A stretch of 64,000 nucleotides of DNA from Allolobophora icterica (Eukaryota; Annelida; Clitellata; Crassiclitellata; Lumbricidae): the NCBI GenBank assembly GCA_963556255.1, contig OY744607.1, positions 1,623,627-1,687,626 on the forward strand. The letters run 5' to 3'. Within the stretch, counting starts at the first letter, position 1; each line of letters begins with the position of its first letter. Below the pieces are notes generated by a model. That model was not told where the DNA came from. It ran no database searches and worked only from the letters and a program-made list of their open reading frames with translations. This document shows, piece by piece, positions 29,030 through 41,841 of this stretch. The translations under genes were made by a program, and so were the position numbers.

Positions 29030-30460
29030 TAATAGAATCCCATTTCACAAAGTTATTGCATATAATGCAAAAGGTTTCATTGCATAATTAAATTGTATAC
29101 AATACAATAGGTTACATTGCATAATTACATTTCAAATAATGCAATAGGTTACATTGCATAATTACGTTGGACTGTAAAGGGTGTGGTGCTATTGGGCTGA
29201 CACTAAGTCTTATGTGTTATGCTGTGTGTGTTATATTAACTGTGTAATATCGTTACGTGTAACTATAGCTAATTAAATCGGTTGATTGGGAAATCAATCA
29301 GATCCATCGATCCGTGACAATTAGTGAATCGCCAAGTCGTCTGGATTGGCACACGTGGTTGGGTAGCTTTCCTTTATACTGTACTGCGTTGTTGTCGAGC
29401 GCTTGAGTTGGTCAGCGCTCATTTAATTCTGGTGGAGTCACCGACGAAATAATATGACTAATCATTGGTTAATAACAGATGAATATATCACCGACGAATT
29501 ACAGATAAATATCGCCGGTGATTTAGAGATAAATACCACCGAGGAATTACAGATGAATACCACCGATAAATTACAGATGAATTGCCGGTTCACAGATGAA
29601 TATCACCGTTGAATCACGATGTATACATACCACTGGTAAATTGCAGATGAATATCACCGGTTAATCACCGGTTGATTATAGATGAATCATCGGTGAATTA
29701 CAGTTGAATATCATCGGTGAATTGCAGATGAATCATTGATGAATCGCTATTGAATGATGGTTGACTCGTGGTTCAGTCAACGCTTCAAGAACTCTCGCAA
29801 TTAATACGGTTGTTTAACTTTGACCTAATTCCATAAGTAGATGATTTGGACTTTAACCACTGAATACGATTTAAGACTTTGAAATTGCAGTCTCTATGGT
29901 TTTTATCGAATCATCTCTGATGAATTTCATTTGAAAGTTGCCGCATATATATCTCAGTCTATGTTGCGCTCATAAGCGTCTACTCTAAACGTTTTATAAC
30001 TCAAAACCTGTTCAGATAAAAGCTGCTGACTGCATGCACTAATATAAGTACGGCTTCCTACATCATCATCCGTCAAACGTATGCGTTAAATCCTTCCATA
30101 ACACCGAGAACTATTAACAGCATACGTTAATTGCAGTTTATAACATCGGCATTCGTCAATTGATTGCGTTAAATTCAATTTATAACATCGACAACTGTTA
30201 ACTGTGTACGTTAATTACAGCTTATAACATCGAAATTTGTCAAATGCATACGTCAAATCCAATTAATAACAGTGTTAACACCATACGTTAATTGCAGTTT
30301 ATAACATTGGCACCCGTCAAATGATTACTTTAAATCAAATTAATAACATTGACATCTGCTAACTGCTTGTGTTAAGTACAGTTTATAACATCGCCTGCTC
30401 TTAACTGCATACGCTTAATTCAATTCCTAATTGCAACAGTTGAAGCGAACGACTACTATA
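29030..30460. repeat. Second copy of the 3.5-6.7 kb block
   Basis: The order matches 3490-6660: ATTGCATAATTACAT repeats, GTGTGGTGCTATTGGGCTGA, AATTACAGATGAAT satellite (29470-29760), then ATAACATCG units. It lacks the 1733-bp transposon present in the first copy, so it is an empty-site allele in structure. Confidence 0.75.
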
Positions 30461-30546
30461 CTCTATTAACCCTTCAGCTAACAGCGTATCAGTTAGAAAC
30501 CACTGTTAACGTATGTACTGTCGCACGCTGTTAGTTAGTCGTTGCC

Positions 30547-30806
30547 TTAGAGACACTGCTTCAGGACCTGACAGATAAAGTAGTTGTTGTCGTGACAGTC
30601 TGCCTTCTCCCAGTGGCTGGAGTTCGTCACTCCCTGGGTTACGACGAGCTTCATACAGACATCAGCGTCAGTCGATGGAACGGGTCGGATGTTGTTCAGC
30701 CAGTTCGAGTAGGTCATGGTAGATTTCGTACGCGAAGATTCGTCGTACCACAACCAGTTTGCCACCGCCATGTTGTACATTCCAGCCGTCCAGAAAGACT
30801 GCACTC
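30547..30806 (-). CDS. C-type lectin gene, last exon (CTLD C-terminal half)
   Basis: A minus-strand exon after the acceptor ATAAACAG at 30807. It encodes the second half of a C-type lectin domain: SFWTAGMYNMAVANWLWYD, YSNWLNNIRPVPST, CMKLVV, HWEKADCHDNNYFICQ, then a stop. The WLW, NW, conserved Cys residues and FICQ are the fold's signatures. The calcium-site EPN/QPD triplet is replaced by NNIRP, so classical sugar binding through calcium is doubtful. It starts with two bases that complete a codon from the exon at 32526, giving a continuous frame. Confidence 0.85.
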
Positions 30807-31084
30807 CTGTTTATCATCAACGCAATTAGTCTCACACAATTGCTATGCATGCACGCGTTTCAAAATCTGTCCCATACTAAAGAAAGTGTGACATTTAAAC
30901 CAGCCAACCTATCTTCTCTGGAAGAGGAGCTATATAAATGTGTGATTACATTACATTACGGCTCTGTTGCAAGCTTACCGCTCATACAAATGAACTTGAA
31001 CAGTTTATGCTGTTACTCTTGATGTGCGACTCACACGAACAGTGTTCGGCTCTTGGGATTTCTCGGTCGCTGGTCTAAAAGCTC

Positions 31085-31530
31085 TGGAATTCTTTTCCCA
31101 GTTCAGTTCAGCCTTGGAATTCTTTTCCCAGTTCAGTTCAGCCTTGGAATTCTTTTCCCAGTTCAGTTCAGCCTTGGAATTCTTTTCCCCGGTTCAGTTC
31201 AGCCTTGGAATTCTTTTCCCAGTTCAGTTCAGCCTTGGAATTCTGTTCCCAGTTCAGTTCAGCCTTGGAATTCTTGTCCCAGTTCAGTTCAGCCTTGGAA
31301 TTCTTTTCCCAGTTCAGTTCAGCCTTGGAATTCGTTTCCCAGTTCAGTTCAGCCTTGGAATTCTTTTCCCAGTTCAGTTCAGCCTTGGAATTCTTTTCCC
31401 AGTTCAGTTTAGCCTTGGAATTCTGTTCCCAATTCAGTTCAGCCTTGGAATTCTTGTCCCAGTTCAGTTCAGCCTTGGAATTCTTTTCCCAGTTCAGGTC
31501 AGCCTTGGAATTCTTATCCCAGTTCAGTTC
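31085..31530. repeat. 30-bp minisatellite in lectin intron
   Basis: About 15 units of TTGGAATTCTTTTCCCAGTT plus CAGTTCAGCC, very homogeneous. The period is a multiple of three, so it produces long spurious open frames. Confidence 0.95.
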
Positions 31531-31839
31531 ATTCTGTCAATTCTTTGATGTCTTTCATGTCTAAACTAAAGACTCATCTCTTTCAATTTGTATACCCACC
31601 GTAGCCTGGCTTCTGGTTCTCTGATCGACAGGATTTCAATTTGGCATCACCAGTGGGTTGTGGTTTCTTATTGCGATTTCACTCTCATCGATCATCGATG
31701 GATGTCTAGGACATTATTATAACGGCGCTATAGAAATCAATAGGTTAGATCAACCATATCATAATATTATTTCCGTTCTTAATTTATTAAGCGTCACTCT
31801 CGTCAATCGATTATGCTGAGCCATTCGGAGCGTTGAGCA

Positions 31840-31975
31840 ATTGTGAATGAAGGATATGCACAAGGTCCCCTTACACAGTGATTGTCTGAGGGGAGGAGTG
31901 TCGAACCCGTGCTCTCTACGTTTCAAGGCGAACGCTCTAACTAACCGACTACCGTGTCCTATCGTAGTTTATCCA
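31840..31975 (-). repeat. tRNA-derived SINE, minus strand
   Basis: The reverse strand holds a tRNA-like head with B-box GGGTTCGACACTCC and a body with CAAGGTCC. Related copies lie at 32275-32490 (plus), 49015-49155 (minus) and 60250-60430 (minus). Confidence 0.6.
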
Positions 31976-32274
31976 GCCTTACCCCACCTGACTTATCATA
32001 CGATTTCTTATGTAACCGTACATACTATTACCTAACCCAATCTTACCTTACCTGATCAACCCTCCATACAGGGGCGTCTATCCCCCTAAGTCATTGGAGC
32101 AGCGTCCCATTTCCCCCTCTTCTTCCCCCTTCCCGTTCCTTCTCCCCCCCCCACCTAAAATGGTGGAACACACTGACAGATCTCCCCCCCCCCCTGGTTT
32201 CCTGGATGGAGCATTTGCTCCAAGGTTTCTATGGTGTAGACGCCTCTGCCTCCATACCATATACACAGAAGTGG

Positions 32275-32490
32275 TGGCTCAGTGGTAAGTTCGGCGCCTT
32301 GTGACCGGAGGGTTGCAGGTTAAAATCCCACTCTAGCCGCTGCGTACGGACCTTGGGCAAGTCCTTCACTCGCAATTGCTCGTGGCGCTTCGGCGTGAAA
32401 ATTCCGGCACAGTATCAAATGCTGTAGTCGGGAGCGCCTCTCAGTAGTAGTTGACTTCGAGAGGCGCTATAGAAATATCCGGAATAAAAA
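32275..32490 (+). repeat. tRNA-derived SINE, plus strand
   Basis: TGGCTCAGTGGTAAG (A-box-like) and GCAGGTTAAAATCCCA (B-box-like), then CTTGGGCAAGTCCTTCACTC and a tail GAGGCGCTATAGAAAT with A-rich end. Confidence 0.7.
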
Positions 32491-32525
32491 TAAATAAAAA
32501 TAGAAGTGCCCCTATGTCACACAAC

Positions 32526-32732
32526 CTGAGGATGCGGCACTGGAGAGCAGCGTGCGTAGATAGGAGTCTTCGAGGATGTTCCTGATCTGAACGAGGATGG
32601 AACTGAAGTCCGTCTGGCATCTGAGAGCAGCGACGGCCATCGGCACAAGGTCCCTGATGACGAGGTAACACTTGCCAACCCCATACGTTCCAGCAGCAAA
32701 GCCCTGTGGACAGATCCCCGTCACAACTCCTT
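32526..32732 (-). CDS. C-type lectin gene, exon with CTLD N-terminal half
   Basis: Acceptor GACTTTCAG at 32733 and donor CTCAG-GTTGTG at 32526/32525. In the frame forced by the neighbours it reads TGICPQGFAAGTYGVGKCYL and CQTDFSSILVQIRNILEDSY, the first half of a C-type lectin domain with its first Cys pair and the helix. It enters in phase 1 and leaves in phase 1, matching exons on both sides. Confidence 0.8.
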
Positions 32733-32879
32733 CTGAAAGTCAATCAAAATGATCTCCACTGAACAAGACGTATACGTTTCAACTTAAAACATCTTAATTT
32801 ATGCATTAAAGTATACGTACTCAGAGTAATATTGTAATTACGAATTTATATAGAGCCTCTTCGATAAAGACCCTTACCG

Positions 32880-33070
32880 GTGGTCTATTCCGTAGAGCGC
32901 TGGGTCTCTAATCCAACGATTGCGGGTCTGTGCCTGATGTATCAACCGATGGCACACCAAGGCCAAGCCGTAGTCAGGTCAATATCCAGAAGATCAGTCC
33001 GTAAGACAGATAGTCTATATTGGATAAGCAATTTGAAGGAGATAAGTTTTAAGTTGAGAACGAAATGACA
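32880..33070 (-). repeat. LINE 3' end plus tail, minus strand
   Basis: On the minus strand a short LVSFRSQLKTYLLQIAYP-like carboxy terminus is followed by ACTGATCTTCTGGATATTGA and the rest of the dispersed tail. It shows that the dispersed repeat is a LINE 3' end. Confidence 0.6.
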
Positions 33071-33075
33071 CAAGC

Positions 33076-33820
33076 GACTGAGCAGAACGCACAGATACAA
33101 GGAACAAACGGACAGATACAGGGAGCAGAACGCACAGATACAAGGAACAAACGGACAGATACGAGGAGCAGAACGCACAGATACAAGGAACAAACGGACA
33201 GATACAAGGAGCAGAACGCACAGATACAAGGAACAAACGGACAGATACAGGGAGCAGAACGCACAGATACAAGGAACAAACGGACAGATACAGGGAGCAG
33301 AACGCACAGATACAAGGAACAAACGGACAGATACAAGGAGCAGAACGCACAGATACAAGGAACAAACGGACAGATACAAGGAGCAGAACGCACAGATACA
33401 AGGAACAAACGGACAGATACAGGGAGCAGAACGCACAGATACAAGGAACAAACGGACAGATACAAGGAGCAGAACGCACAGATACAAGGAACAAACGGAC
33501 AGATACAGGGAGCAGAACGCACAGATACAAGAAGCAGAACGCAGAGATACATCATACAAGGAGCAGAACGGACAGGTACAAGGAGCAGAACGCACAGATA
33601 CAAGGAACAAACGGACAGATACAGGGAGCAGAACGCACAGATACAAGGAGCAGAACGAACAGATACAAGGAGCAGAACGCACAGATACAAGGAACAAACG
33701 GACAGATACAGGGAGCAGAACGCACAGATACAAGGAGCAGAACGAACAGATACAAGGAGCAGAACGAACAGATACAAGGAGTAGAACGCACAGATACAAG
33801 GAGCAGAACGGACAGATACA
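33076..33820. repeat. 43-bp minisatellite in lectin intron
   Basis: About 17 units of roughly 43 bases with alternating ACAAGGAACAAACGGACAGA and ACAGGGAGCAGAACGCACAG parts. All frames stay open because 43 is not a multiple of three and no frame contains stops. Confidence 0.95.
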
Positions 33821-33887
33821 ATAGTATTGTTGAATGTATGTGTATGTCCTGCTCTGTCTACCTCCCTATGTTTCTGAGTTCGCTTAC

Positions 33888-34010
33888 TCGAAAGTAGATT
33901 TCGGATGATCTCCGTTATGTCGTTGACTCTCTGGTTGAGCTTCTGAATGGTGTCACTCTGGTTCGAAATCGGTCCAGCCAGACCAGAATTATCACACACG
34001 ATCGGATTGG
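33888..34010 (-). CDS. C-type lectin gene, neck exon
   Basis: Acceptor TTCTTTTCAG before 34010 and donor TCGA-GTAAGC after 33888. The 123-base exon encodes PIVCDNSGLAGPISNQSD and then TIQKLNQRVNDITEIIRNLL, a short heptad coiled coil like the neck of collectin-type lectins that drives oligomerisation. Phase 1 in, phase 1 out, in agreement with neighbours. Confidence 0.75.
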
Positions 34011-34180
34011 CTGAAAAGAACAAGTAGTTGACTTCTATAGCGCCTGGGTTAGAACAAGTATGTCTTCTACAGCGTTGCAACTTGTAATCGTAATGTCCAA
34101 GACTTCAATCGATATTACGGTAGTTTATGGCAGTTTACGGTAGCTTCGGCGGATTATCTCAATGAATAGAATATAGGGCT

Positions 34181-34490
34181 TTGCAATTCAGTCATTCATT
34201 CACTCACTCCTTAATCCATTCACTCATTTATTTATCCATCAATCCACAAGCTCGCTTATCCACACACCAGTCCATCCATCCAACCCGTCCGTCCACCCAT
34301 CCACCCATACATCCGTCTAATCGTAATCGTAATCTATCCCTCCATTTCCATACATCCATCCATCCGTCCATTCATCCATTTCCATACATCAATTCATCCA
34401 TCCATCTATCTATCCATCCCTCCCTCCATCCATCCATCATCCATACATCCGTCCATCCATCCGTCCATTCACCTTTAGTTCGTTTGTTCG
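34181..34490. repeat. (ATCC)n-type microsatellite
   Basis: Imperfect CATCCATC/CATTCATT tetranucleotide repeats. No coding value. Confidence 0.9.
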
Positions 34491-34538
34491 CTCCCTAAAA
34501 TTAACTCATCTATTCTTTAACTCATTGCTAATACATAC

Positions 34539-34590
34539 GGCAACATTGGTCCGAAGTAGTAACTCCCGACGGTTGTGTTGTGGTCGAAAA
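34539..34590 (-). CDS. C-type lectin gene, possible upstream stalk exon
   Basis: Acceptor GTTTACAG before 34590 and donor GCC-GTATGT after 34539. It gives 52 bases, phase 0 in and phase 1 out, so it splices in frame to the neck exon. The peptide is Ser/Thr-rich and ends with a Cys pair (TTSDQCC). Short, so support is limited to splice signals and phase. Confidence 0.4.
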
Positions 34591-34844
34591 CTGTAAACAA
34601 ATAAATTCAAAAACCACAAGAAACTTCTGAAACGCGAGTCCCAGCGGAGCGCCCCACAGGCAGCCTTACATGTTCACAATATGCCACCAACTACTTCAAC
34701 TACCAGCCGAGCTCTTACAGCTCGTCGACGATCAAGTTTCTACACCTAGATAGTGTCGTTTACCAAGACACTCTAACAAGTCCATTATGCTACTGCATGT
34801 ACTATATGCAACATGATAAATGTTATGTGATTTGAAAGTTATGT

Positions 34845-35160
34845 TAAATGGATGCGTGATAGTGTAGTGGTCAGCGTGCCGGACTGTAAATCGAGAGGTC
34901 TGGGGCTAGAATCCCTGCAAGGGCAGGAATTTCTCCGAGTTTTCGACGCCAGAGGCGCCCCCTAGCCAACTCAGATATAAATGATCGTACACTGTCGGTG
35001 GGAAGATGAGACTGTGAGAGGGAGGACTGACCATCCAACGTTGTATGCCGAGACTAAGAAAAATGAAGTGGCTAACACTTCATACATATGGCTGACTCTA
35101 AGGCTCAAGGGAGCGCTCTTCTATGCTCTTCTAGGCTAATATGTTACCTTACCTTACCTC
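34845..35160 (+). repeat. tRNA-derived SINE with CTTAC tail
   Basis: The head GATAGTGTAGTGGTCAGCGT resembles a tRNA A-box; an anticodon-loop-like CTGTAAA and a B-box-like GGGCTAGAATCCC follow. The 3' part ends in repeated TTACC units. It is not a functional tRNA gene. Confidence 0.6.
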
Positions 35161-35275
35161 ACCTTAAGGACTGATCTTCTGGATATTGACCTGATTACGG
35201 CTTGGTTTTGGATCGGTTGATGCCTTCTGCATCAGACACCGGCGCAATAGAAGTTACTAATCACAACTACCTTGT
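35161..35275 (+). repeat. Dispersed LINE 3'-tail repeat
   Basis: Copy of the GATCTTCTGGATATTGACC tail ending GCGCAATAGAAGTTACTAAT. Confidence 0.65.
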
Positions 35276-35379
35276 TTTATCTTTTCTTATCTTATGTGAA
35301 GCCTACAGATGGTATAGGTCACATTTAGAAAAGGCCGGACTGTGTATCATATTTTAGGATCCTACTAATTATACCTTAC

Positions 35380-36100
35380 TATGGTATGCCCCATTAGTAC
35401 CTTGCTAGTGGTTTCCTACTAAGTGTATGCCTTGATAATAATTCACTGAATATATGTAGTGTATACGTCAGTTAGAATTTGCAATTGATACTGTTAGGTA
35501 AGGGACAAAGACCTCACGTAGCGCTTTTTTCTGTACCTATAAAAAGAGTATTGGTATACGGTAGACTTACCAGTGGAATATCTGGACTTAAATCCGCACA
35601 ACCTAAAGACAGAAAATAAGATAAATCGACGCAGAGTTTAACGACATTTTATGGCAACAAAGGCCGTTGACGTCGACAGAAATTATTTTGTATGAATGCA
35701 ACTTAATGCTTTAACGTAAGTGAGGTATAAATAGAAGAACAGCAGCAGTTTTAAAGATATTGAATATACATGCAGTAGAGCACTGTGCAGTCAATATTCA
35801 GAAAGCAAGGAAATTATAAATAGAAGAAAGGAAACGCGTTTAAACGGTGTCGAACATAGTTGAGCTTTTGTAATTAAAATATTCAGTGTTTATAACAACA
35901 TCTTTGAGTGCTATTGTTAATATTCAGTGTTTATAGCGACATCTTGCGACAGCCACGGCCGCTGACATTAATCTCACCCTAACAACCGACCAGTTACGGA
36001 TTTTACGATTGGTTGGAGCCAGAGTTTAACGACATCTTATGACATTAAAGCCGTTGCAATCAGTAGGAAAAACATTCCCACAGATTAACCATAACCTGAT
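35380..36100. repeat. Repeats related to the 6.7-8.1 kb array
   Basis: TTAGTACCTTGCTAGTGGTT and the following 200 bases parallel 7460-7700; GACATCTTGCGACAGCC units follow. No gene seen between here and 37.1 kb; short frames lack domains. Confidence 0.6.
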
Positions 36101-37119
36101 TTAACTTGTTCACTTATATATAATATATATTAAAAGACATTTAAAATAGGATTTAACTTATTAAAATGTAGATTAACCTATGAATTACAACACTTTAGCG
36201 ACATCTAATGGCATCAAGTGCTATTGGCTTCGATATGAGAAAGATATTATTATACTAAATGATTACCCGTCATATATGACGAGGGAGGGAGAGGTAGGGC
36301 GTATTGGACGCGGCCAATCGATGCTTTCCCCTCAACCTGCCGTCAGATCGTGTGACGTTTTGAGGGACTGATGCCGGGAGGGAAGGAGGGAGAGATGGAG
36401 GCAGTGACAGGGATAGGTAAGGATGGAAGGAGGGCGAGGTAGAGGTAGGGCGTTAGTGAATTTCGGGCCTCAAAGACCGGTCGACCAATGCATCGATTGC
36501 AGCCACTAATCGACTGCAGTCGGCCTACATCCACTGAAGCAGCATATGCGACTCAATGCATCGACCGGAGTCGTCCTAGGGCCTCTGAAGCAGCATGAGT
36601 CACAGCGTTTATCTTCGGGCAGATTCATACACAGGGTTGGGAAATTATTATAAAAGATAAACCTTACAAGTATTGATTTTCCGTTCTTTATTTTTAGATC
36701 TTTTTAAAAGACATGTTAGAAAGTAGAATGTGAAAAACAGTTTATGTTTGACATAACCAATATTTATTTGTCTTGTTTTATATATTATACCAGGGGCGGA
36801 ACGAGTTTCCTCAATTAAAGTTTTAGGAGTAACTTTACGCTCTGATCTAAAGGTGGGGTCACACCTAGATGCAGTCTTAACGGCTTCATCTTCATCGTTA
36901 GTGAATTTAGTGAAGAACCACAGTGATATTCTAAAACGTAAACAAATGATGTGTTTCCTTTTATATATCTAAAATGTATATTTAAAAAAGGTGTTAAATG
37001 ACCAGAACGATAAGCGTAAACGTAAGCAGTTTATTTGTTTTCGTTTATATATTTACTATGTATTTTTAAAAGAGGTGTTGAAAAACCACAACGATAAACT
37101 TCAAAGTAAACTTAGTTAG

Positions 37120-38260
37120 CAGAGCTGGGGAATATTTGAAATACAAAGTACTTGAAATAGTAACTGAAATACATTTAAGTATTTATGTATTTGTATTTGA
37201 AATACATTTAAAATAATGTATTTTGTATTTTTATGTGACATACTTTTCAGAGTATTTTGTATTTGGAATATGAAATACTTCGCTAAAAAAAACTTTTTTT
37301 ACCTACTTACTCTCATATATTTCACGTAACATAAATTTTATTCGGTAATAATGACTCAGTGGTCTTATAACTTAAGATCTTTGGTGAACTTTATTTAGTT
37401 ACCAGTGTTGATCACCACGCTTATATCTTGGCTACTGTAACCCATCCATTCTTCAAACTACGTTGGGCACCTAATTCCCAAAAAGACAGATTCCGAAAGC
37501 TCGTCCTTGACATTTCTGAGGTATCGTCAACCAAACACAATATTCTGAAACCACTGTGGCCACTGAGAACAATGCGGATCATGACAACTTTTTCATCTAC
37601 GACATCCATCCAGCTGACTCATCTGGTAGCCAAGCAAATCTGCAAGTTATGCGGTATCTTGAAGACCCATTGCGAAACTTCGAATCAGTTACATCCTTTC
37701 TAGTAGTAAGGGGCGTTTTCATTTAGGTAGGCCTACAGCACGGTCATTCTGTCGCCTACACACGTTTGACATTTATTCACATTTAAGTTGTGGTGGACGG
37801 ATATTAACTGGTATGAATTTGGCGGAATTAAGGGACTTGTCATCGAATAGGAGGCAATGGAGAGTGTTCACCATGGCGGTCGCTAGAGCTCCACGAGCTG
37901 ACAGCACAAGGTGACAAGATGGACGGATATTTATTCAATGGCGCAAAGGACTGTCTGATACAACTTTTGAGAAACTGTTACTGGTAAAGTAGAACGAGGA
38001 CTTTTTCCTGTGGAAACTCTGCCAACCTGACATTGTGTTTTTGCAGCAGGATGACAATTAATTAGACATTTTTGAATACGTATCTAGGTTAGGGTGCATT
38101 TATTTAGCATCTCAAATACAAAATACAACAATGCATAAGTATTTTGTATTTCAAATACATTTTGAAAAATGTATTTTGTATTTGGATTTCAAATACTTTT
38201 GAAAATTGCATTTGTATTTATTATTTGAAATATATTTATAGAGTATTTTACCCATCACTG
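37120..38260 (+). mobile_element. hAT element with TTAGTTAG target duplication
   Basis: It begins CAGAGCTGGGGAATATTTG and ends ACTCTATAAA-complement...CCCATCACTG; the ends are imperfect inverted repeats and both have subterminal AAATAC/GTATTT clusters. A perfect 8-bp duplication TTAGTTAG lies at 37112-37119 and 38261-38268. Length 1141 bases. It contains remnants of a hAT transposase and of a LINE, so it is non-autonomous. Confidence 0.85.
37400..37705 (+). pseudogene. hAT transposase fragment
   Basis: The frame at 37428 begins MATVTHPFFKLRWAPN, which resembles the ATHPKFK...W segment before the dimerisation domain of hAT transposases. The frame ends at 37703 and the flanks are out of frame. 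Confidence 0.55.
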
Positions 38261-38812
38261 TTAGTTAGTTAGTTGGTTGCTGTTACACGACACTGTGCAA
38301 ATAACATAGATGGTTAGCGTCGCCCTCCTTTGTTCAGGCTTGGAACTGGCACTACCAGAGCACGAGCAGTGGCTGAATTCAAGAAATTCATTCCAACGTA
38401 AAGGAGGAGGATCCATAGTTTAACGACATCTGATGGCAACAAAGGCCGTTGACGTCGACAGAAATTATTTTGGCATATTGCATATTCCAATGAAAATAAT
38501 TCATTTGTTTTCTGACTATATGTTTGAAAAATTTTTCAATGTAAACAACGTCTATTTATTTACACTTATACATTCAACATTTCTCTTAAAAAGAGGTGTC
38601 GCGACGCTAGGCTTGCTGTGATCTTGGTTTAACTTCAGCCGAAACCATTCAGCTTCATTAGGAAGTGTTTCTGCAGATAATTATTATTAGTTAGAAATTT
38701 GTATAGCGCTCGCGTGTAATGCACATGGAATCAAGCGATGGCACACCAAAACGAAGCCGCAATCAACTCAATACCATGAGAGTCTAGTGACTAGTTTTCT
38801 TACAGAGATGGC

Positions 38813-39110
<298 letters not shown>

Positions 39111-39620
39111 AAGTAATATTAAAAATGATAAATTAAAGATAGGTTGATAGTCAACAGACACCTTTTAAACGATATCAAGAGACACTATGAAAGCACGCAA
39201 AATTAACAATCTGGTAATCCCTTGCCATCATTCGAATATCGCAATTTAGAACTGCCTTCGTAATAACCAAGTCCCGGTTTAGGACTTCATGACTATGAAA
39301 TGCAGGACTTTGGACTTTTGGACTTTAGATCTGCGAGATTCTGGGACCTACATACACAACATACATGCATAATAAAAATTAAACCAAAATAAAGAACGAA
39401 AAAAAAATAAATGAAAGAGAAAGTCACATGTCAATGTTCTCTAATAATAACTAATGTTGTCTATGGATCTTCTGGATGTTGACCTGATTACGGCTTGGTT
39501 TTGGTGCGCCATCTCTCGACGCATTGTGTATTAGACACCGGTGCAATAAAATTTACTAATGAATGATGATAAATTAGTGTTTGGTTTTGGCGCTACATTC
39601 TTTGGTTCCTTGCGCACTAG

Positions 39621-40199
39621 CAGTGTTGGGTAGGAGTTAACTCAGATGAGTTTAAACTCACGAGTTAACTCACTTGCTGTGATTCATGAGTTTGAGTTAA
39701 CTCACCTTAAAGAGTGTGAGTTATGAGTTTGAGTTAACTCATATTTTCTGCGAGTTTTAGTTGTAACTGTCAATTATTTTAAACTCAACACACTCTTCGG
39801 CACTCGGCACATATTATGTTGAAACAAGCCTTTTTTATATCGTCGGCTTTCCATACTGGTGAGTGGTGACGGCAGAGGGTCGTAAACACTGCTAGCGGAC
39901 AGTGTTTAAGCACTGCATATTTTGTATATTGTGAACAGTTAAGAACAACATGGCTGAAGTACCGTGTATTCTTGATGGAAAATATTTTTCTGTTACAAGT
40001 AGGCGTGATGGAAAAATTGTTGCTCGATTAGAACGTGCTAGTATGAAACGTGTGAGTTTATGATTTAACTCATTTAACAACTGAGTTTGAGTTAACTCAT
40101 TTCACTTAGGATGAGTTGAGTTTGAGTTTAAACTCATTTTGAGGTGCATGAGTTGAGTTTCGATTTAATTCATTTCTTGTCTGAGTTTACCCAACACTG
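39621..40199 (+). mobile_element. hAT element with CGCACTAG target duplication
   Basis: Ends CAGTGTTGGGTA and TACCCAACACTG are perfect inverted repeats, with many GAGTTAACTC/GAGTTTGAG subterminal motifs. The 8-bp duplication CGCACTAG is perfect (39613-39620, 40200-40207), and copy 1 of the segmental repeat has the empty site. Inside, 38 codons from 39950 (MAEVPCILDGKYFSVTSRRD) look like the start of a transposase. Confidence 0.9.
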
Positions 40200-41841
40200 C
40201 GCACTAGTCACTAGCGTTATAGAACCTACTAATTAATTTTAATTAATATAATCAATTGATCGGCTGAATCTCTGTGCATTAAACACGGCCGTTATAGAAA
40301 TTATCAAATATATAACTGCATGCAATTATTATTTTCTAGACGTCGATCAATTTCGATATCAACCACAACCTTAGGCCTATATACTTCGCTTACATCGAAA
40401 TCTATGACAAACTGTCACGAAATGGGACCGTAAAGATTTCAAAGGAAATCGAAGACTAGGCTTATTATAGTTCTCACGAAAATCTCCCTTCAATGTCACC
40501 AGAGAGGCGCATCTGTACCCCATAACACTCAAATTACGGGTCATGACTTGTGACACGGCTGCCAACTGGGCGACAATTATACCCCAGTTGTCAAGGCTTT
40601 TGTGACCAATCTTACGAATTACGAATCTAAATATGAACATTATATGAACTTTTGCAGCACCGGTATAGTAACGCATAAGGATTCAGTAGATGGCGCCTCA
40701 GGTGAGGGAACATTTTGGAAGTGACACTGTGGATTTCAATCACACCGCAAAACACGACTAATCAACTGAAGCATGAAGTTAAACGCTTTATACTGTTTGT
40801 TTTTTAATTATAAATTTTATGTATTTCTTCACAGAGGTGTTGAAAGGTCCACCCTAGTCTCAGATTCCCAGTAACTACGTTTCGTTTATTTGATTCTTAT
40901 AAGGTATTGTGTCTCTCTTAAAACAGGTGTCTACAGACAAACGCTAAACTTTATTGATATTTTTACTTATAAATATTGTATATCTCGTAAAAGAGGTGTC
41001 TAAAGGTATACGCTATACGTATCAGAATGGTGTAACCAATACTCATTTATTTAATTTTATTTTGATCAACCTGGTCCAGAGACTCTGAACATCCATGCCA
41101 TCTGTCAACTGTCGTGTGTGCGTGGGCCCCCACTGGCGACTCTTCTATTTTAATGTGCATTGTTCTGCTATCTGATGTAATAATCCAGGGTATATGATAT
41201 TTTGCAGCATATGTGGCTAGCGCTGAGAGTGCCTGTGATTTGTTTTGCTCCTGAGCGGCGCTATATAAATTCCCTATTACAATTACACTGCAAAACCTTA
41301 AAATATGCACTAGACTACGCTACAAGGCACTGCAATAAATCTGCTACACAGCGCTACACCACACTACACTGCTATTTGCTGCTTGATGTTAAATCCTATT
41401 TCGGGGGAGACGTTAATATAATCAAATAATCCGTCAAATGTTAAAAAACACTTGTTTTAGGAGGTCATATTGAATATATAAAAGCACTACACGCAATTTG
41501 CCAGCAATAGTCGAAACCTGCTGGTTACTTTTGTTCCGCCCCTACTCGTATTCAGGCAGTGTCAGTTCCAAGACTGGAGAAAGGAGGAGGGCGACGCTAA
41601 TGATCTTTGTTATCACACGGTGTCGCTAAACTGAAACTACTACTGCTATTGCTGGTTACTCAGTGACACCTCTTTTAGAATGACACATAAATATATATAA
41701 AGTTACAACCGAATCTTCATAATTCCAAATAATCGCAATAAGAGGATAACACGATCCGACGTCTCAATGACGAACTAATGAACGATTGAATATACGCCAA
41801 GAAAAAGGAACTTTGAAATATATATATATGTATATATATAT

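Noticed and set aside
31024..31564. Phe-Ser-Gln-rich frames of up to 174 codons
   Set aside because: Products of the 30-bp minisatellite, open in several frames at once.
32942..34080. Frames of up to 343 codons on both strands
   Set aside because: The 43-bp minisatellite keeps all frames open; only the neck exon at 33888-34010 is supported.
34855..34925. Apparent tRNA-Tyr-like gene
   Set aside because: The B-box is degenerate, the stems do not close well and the sequence continues into a SINE body with CTTAC tail.
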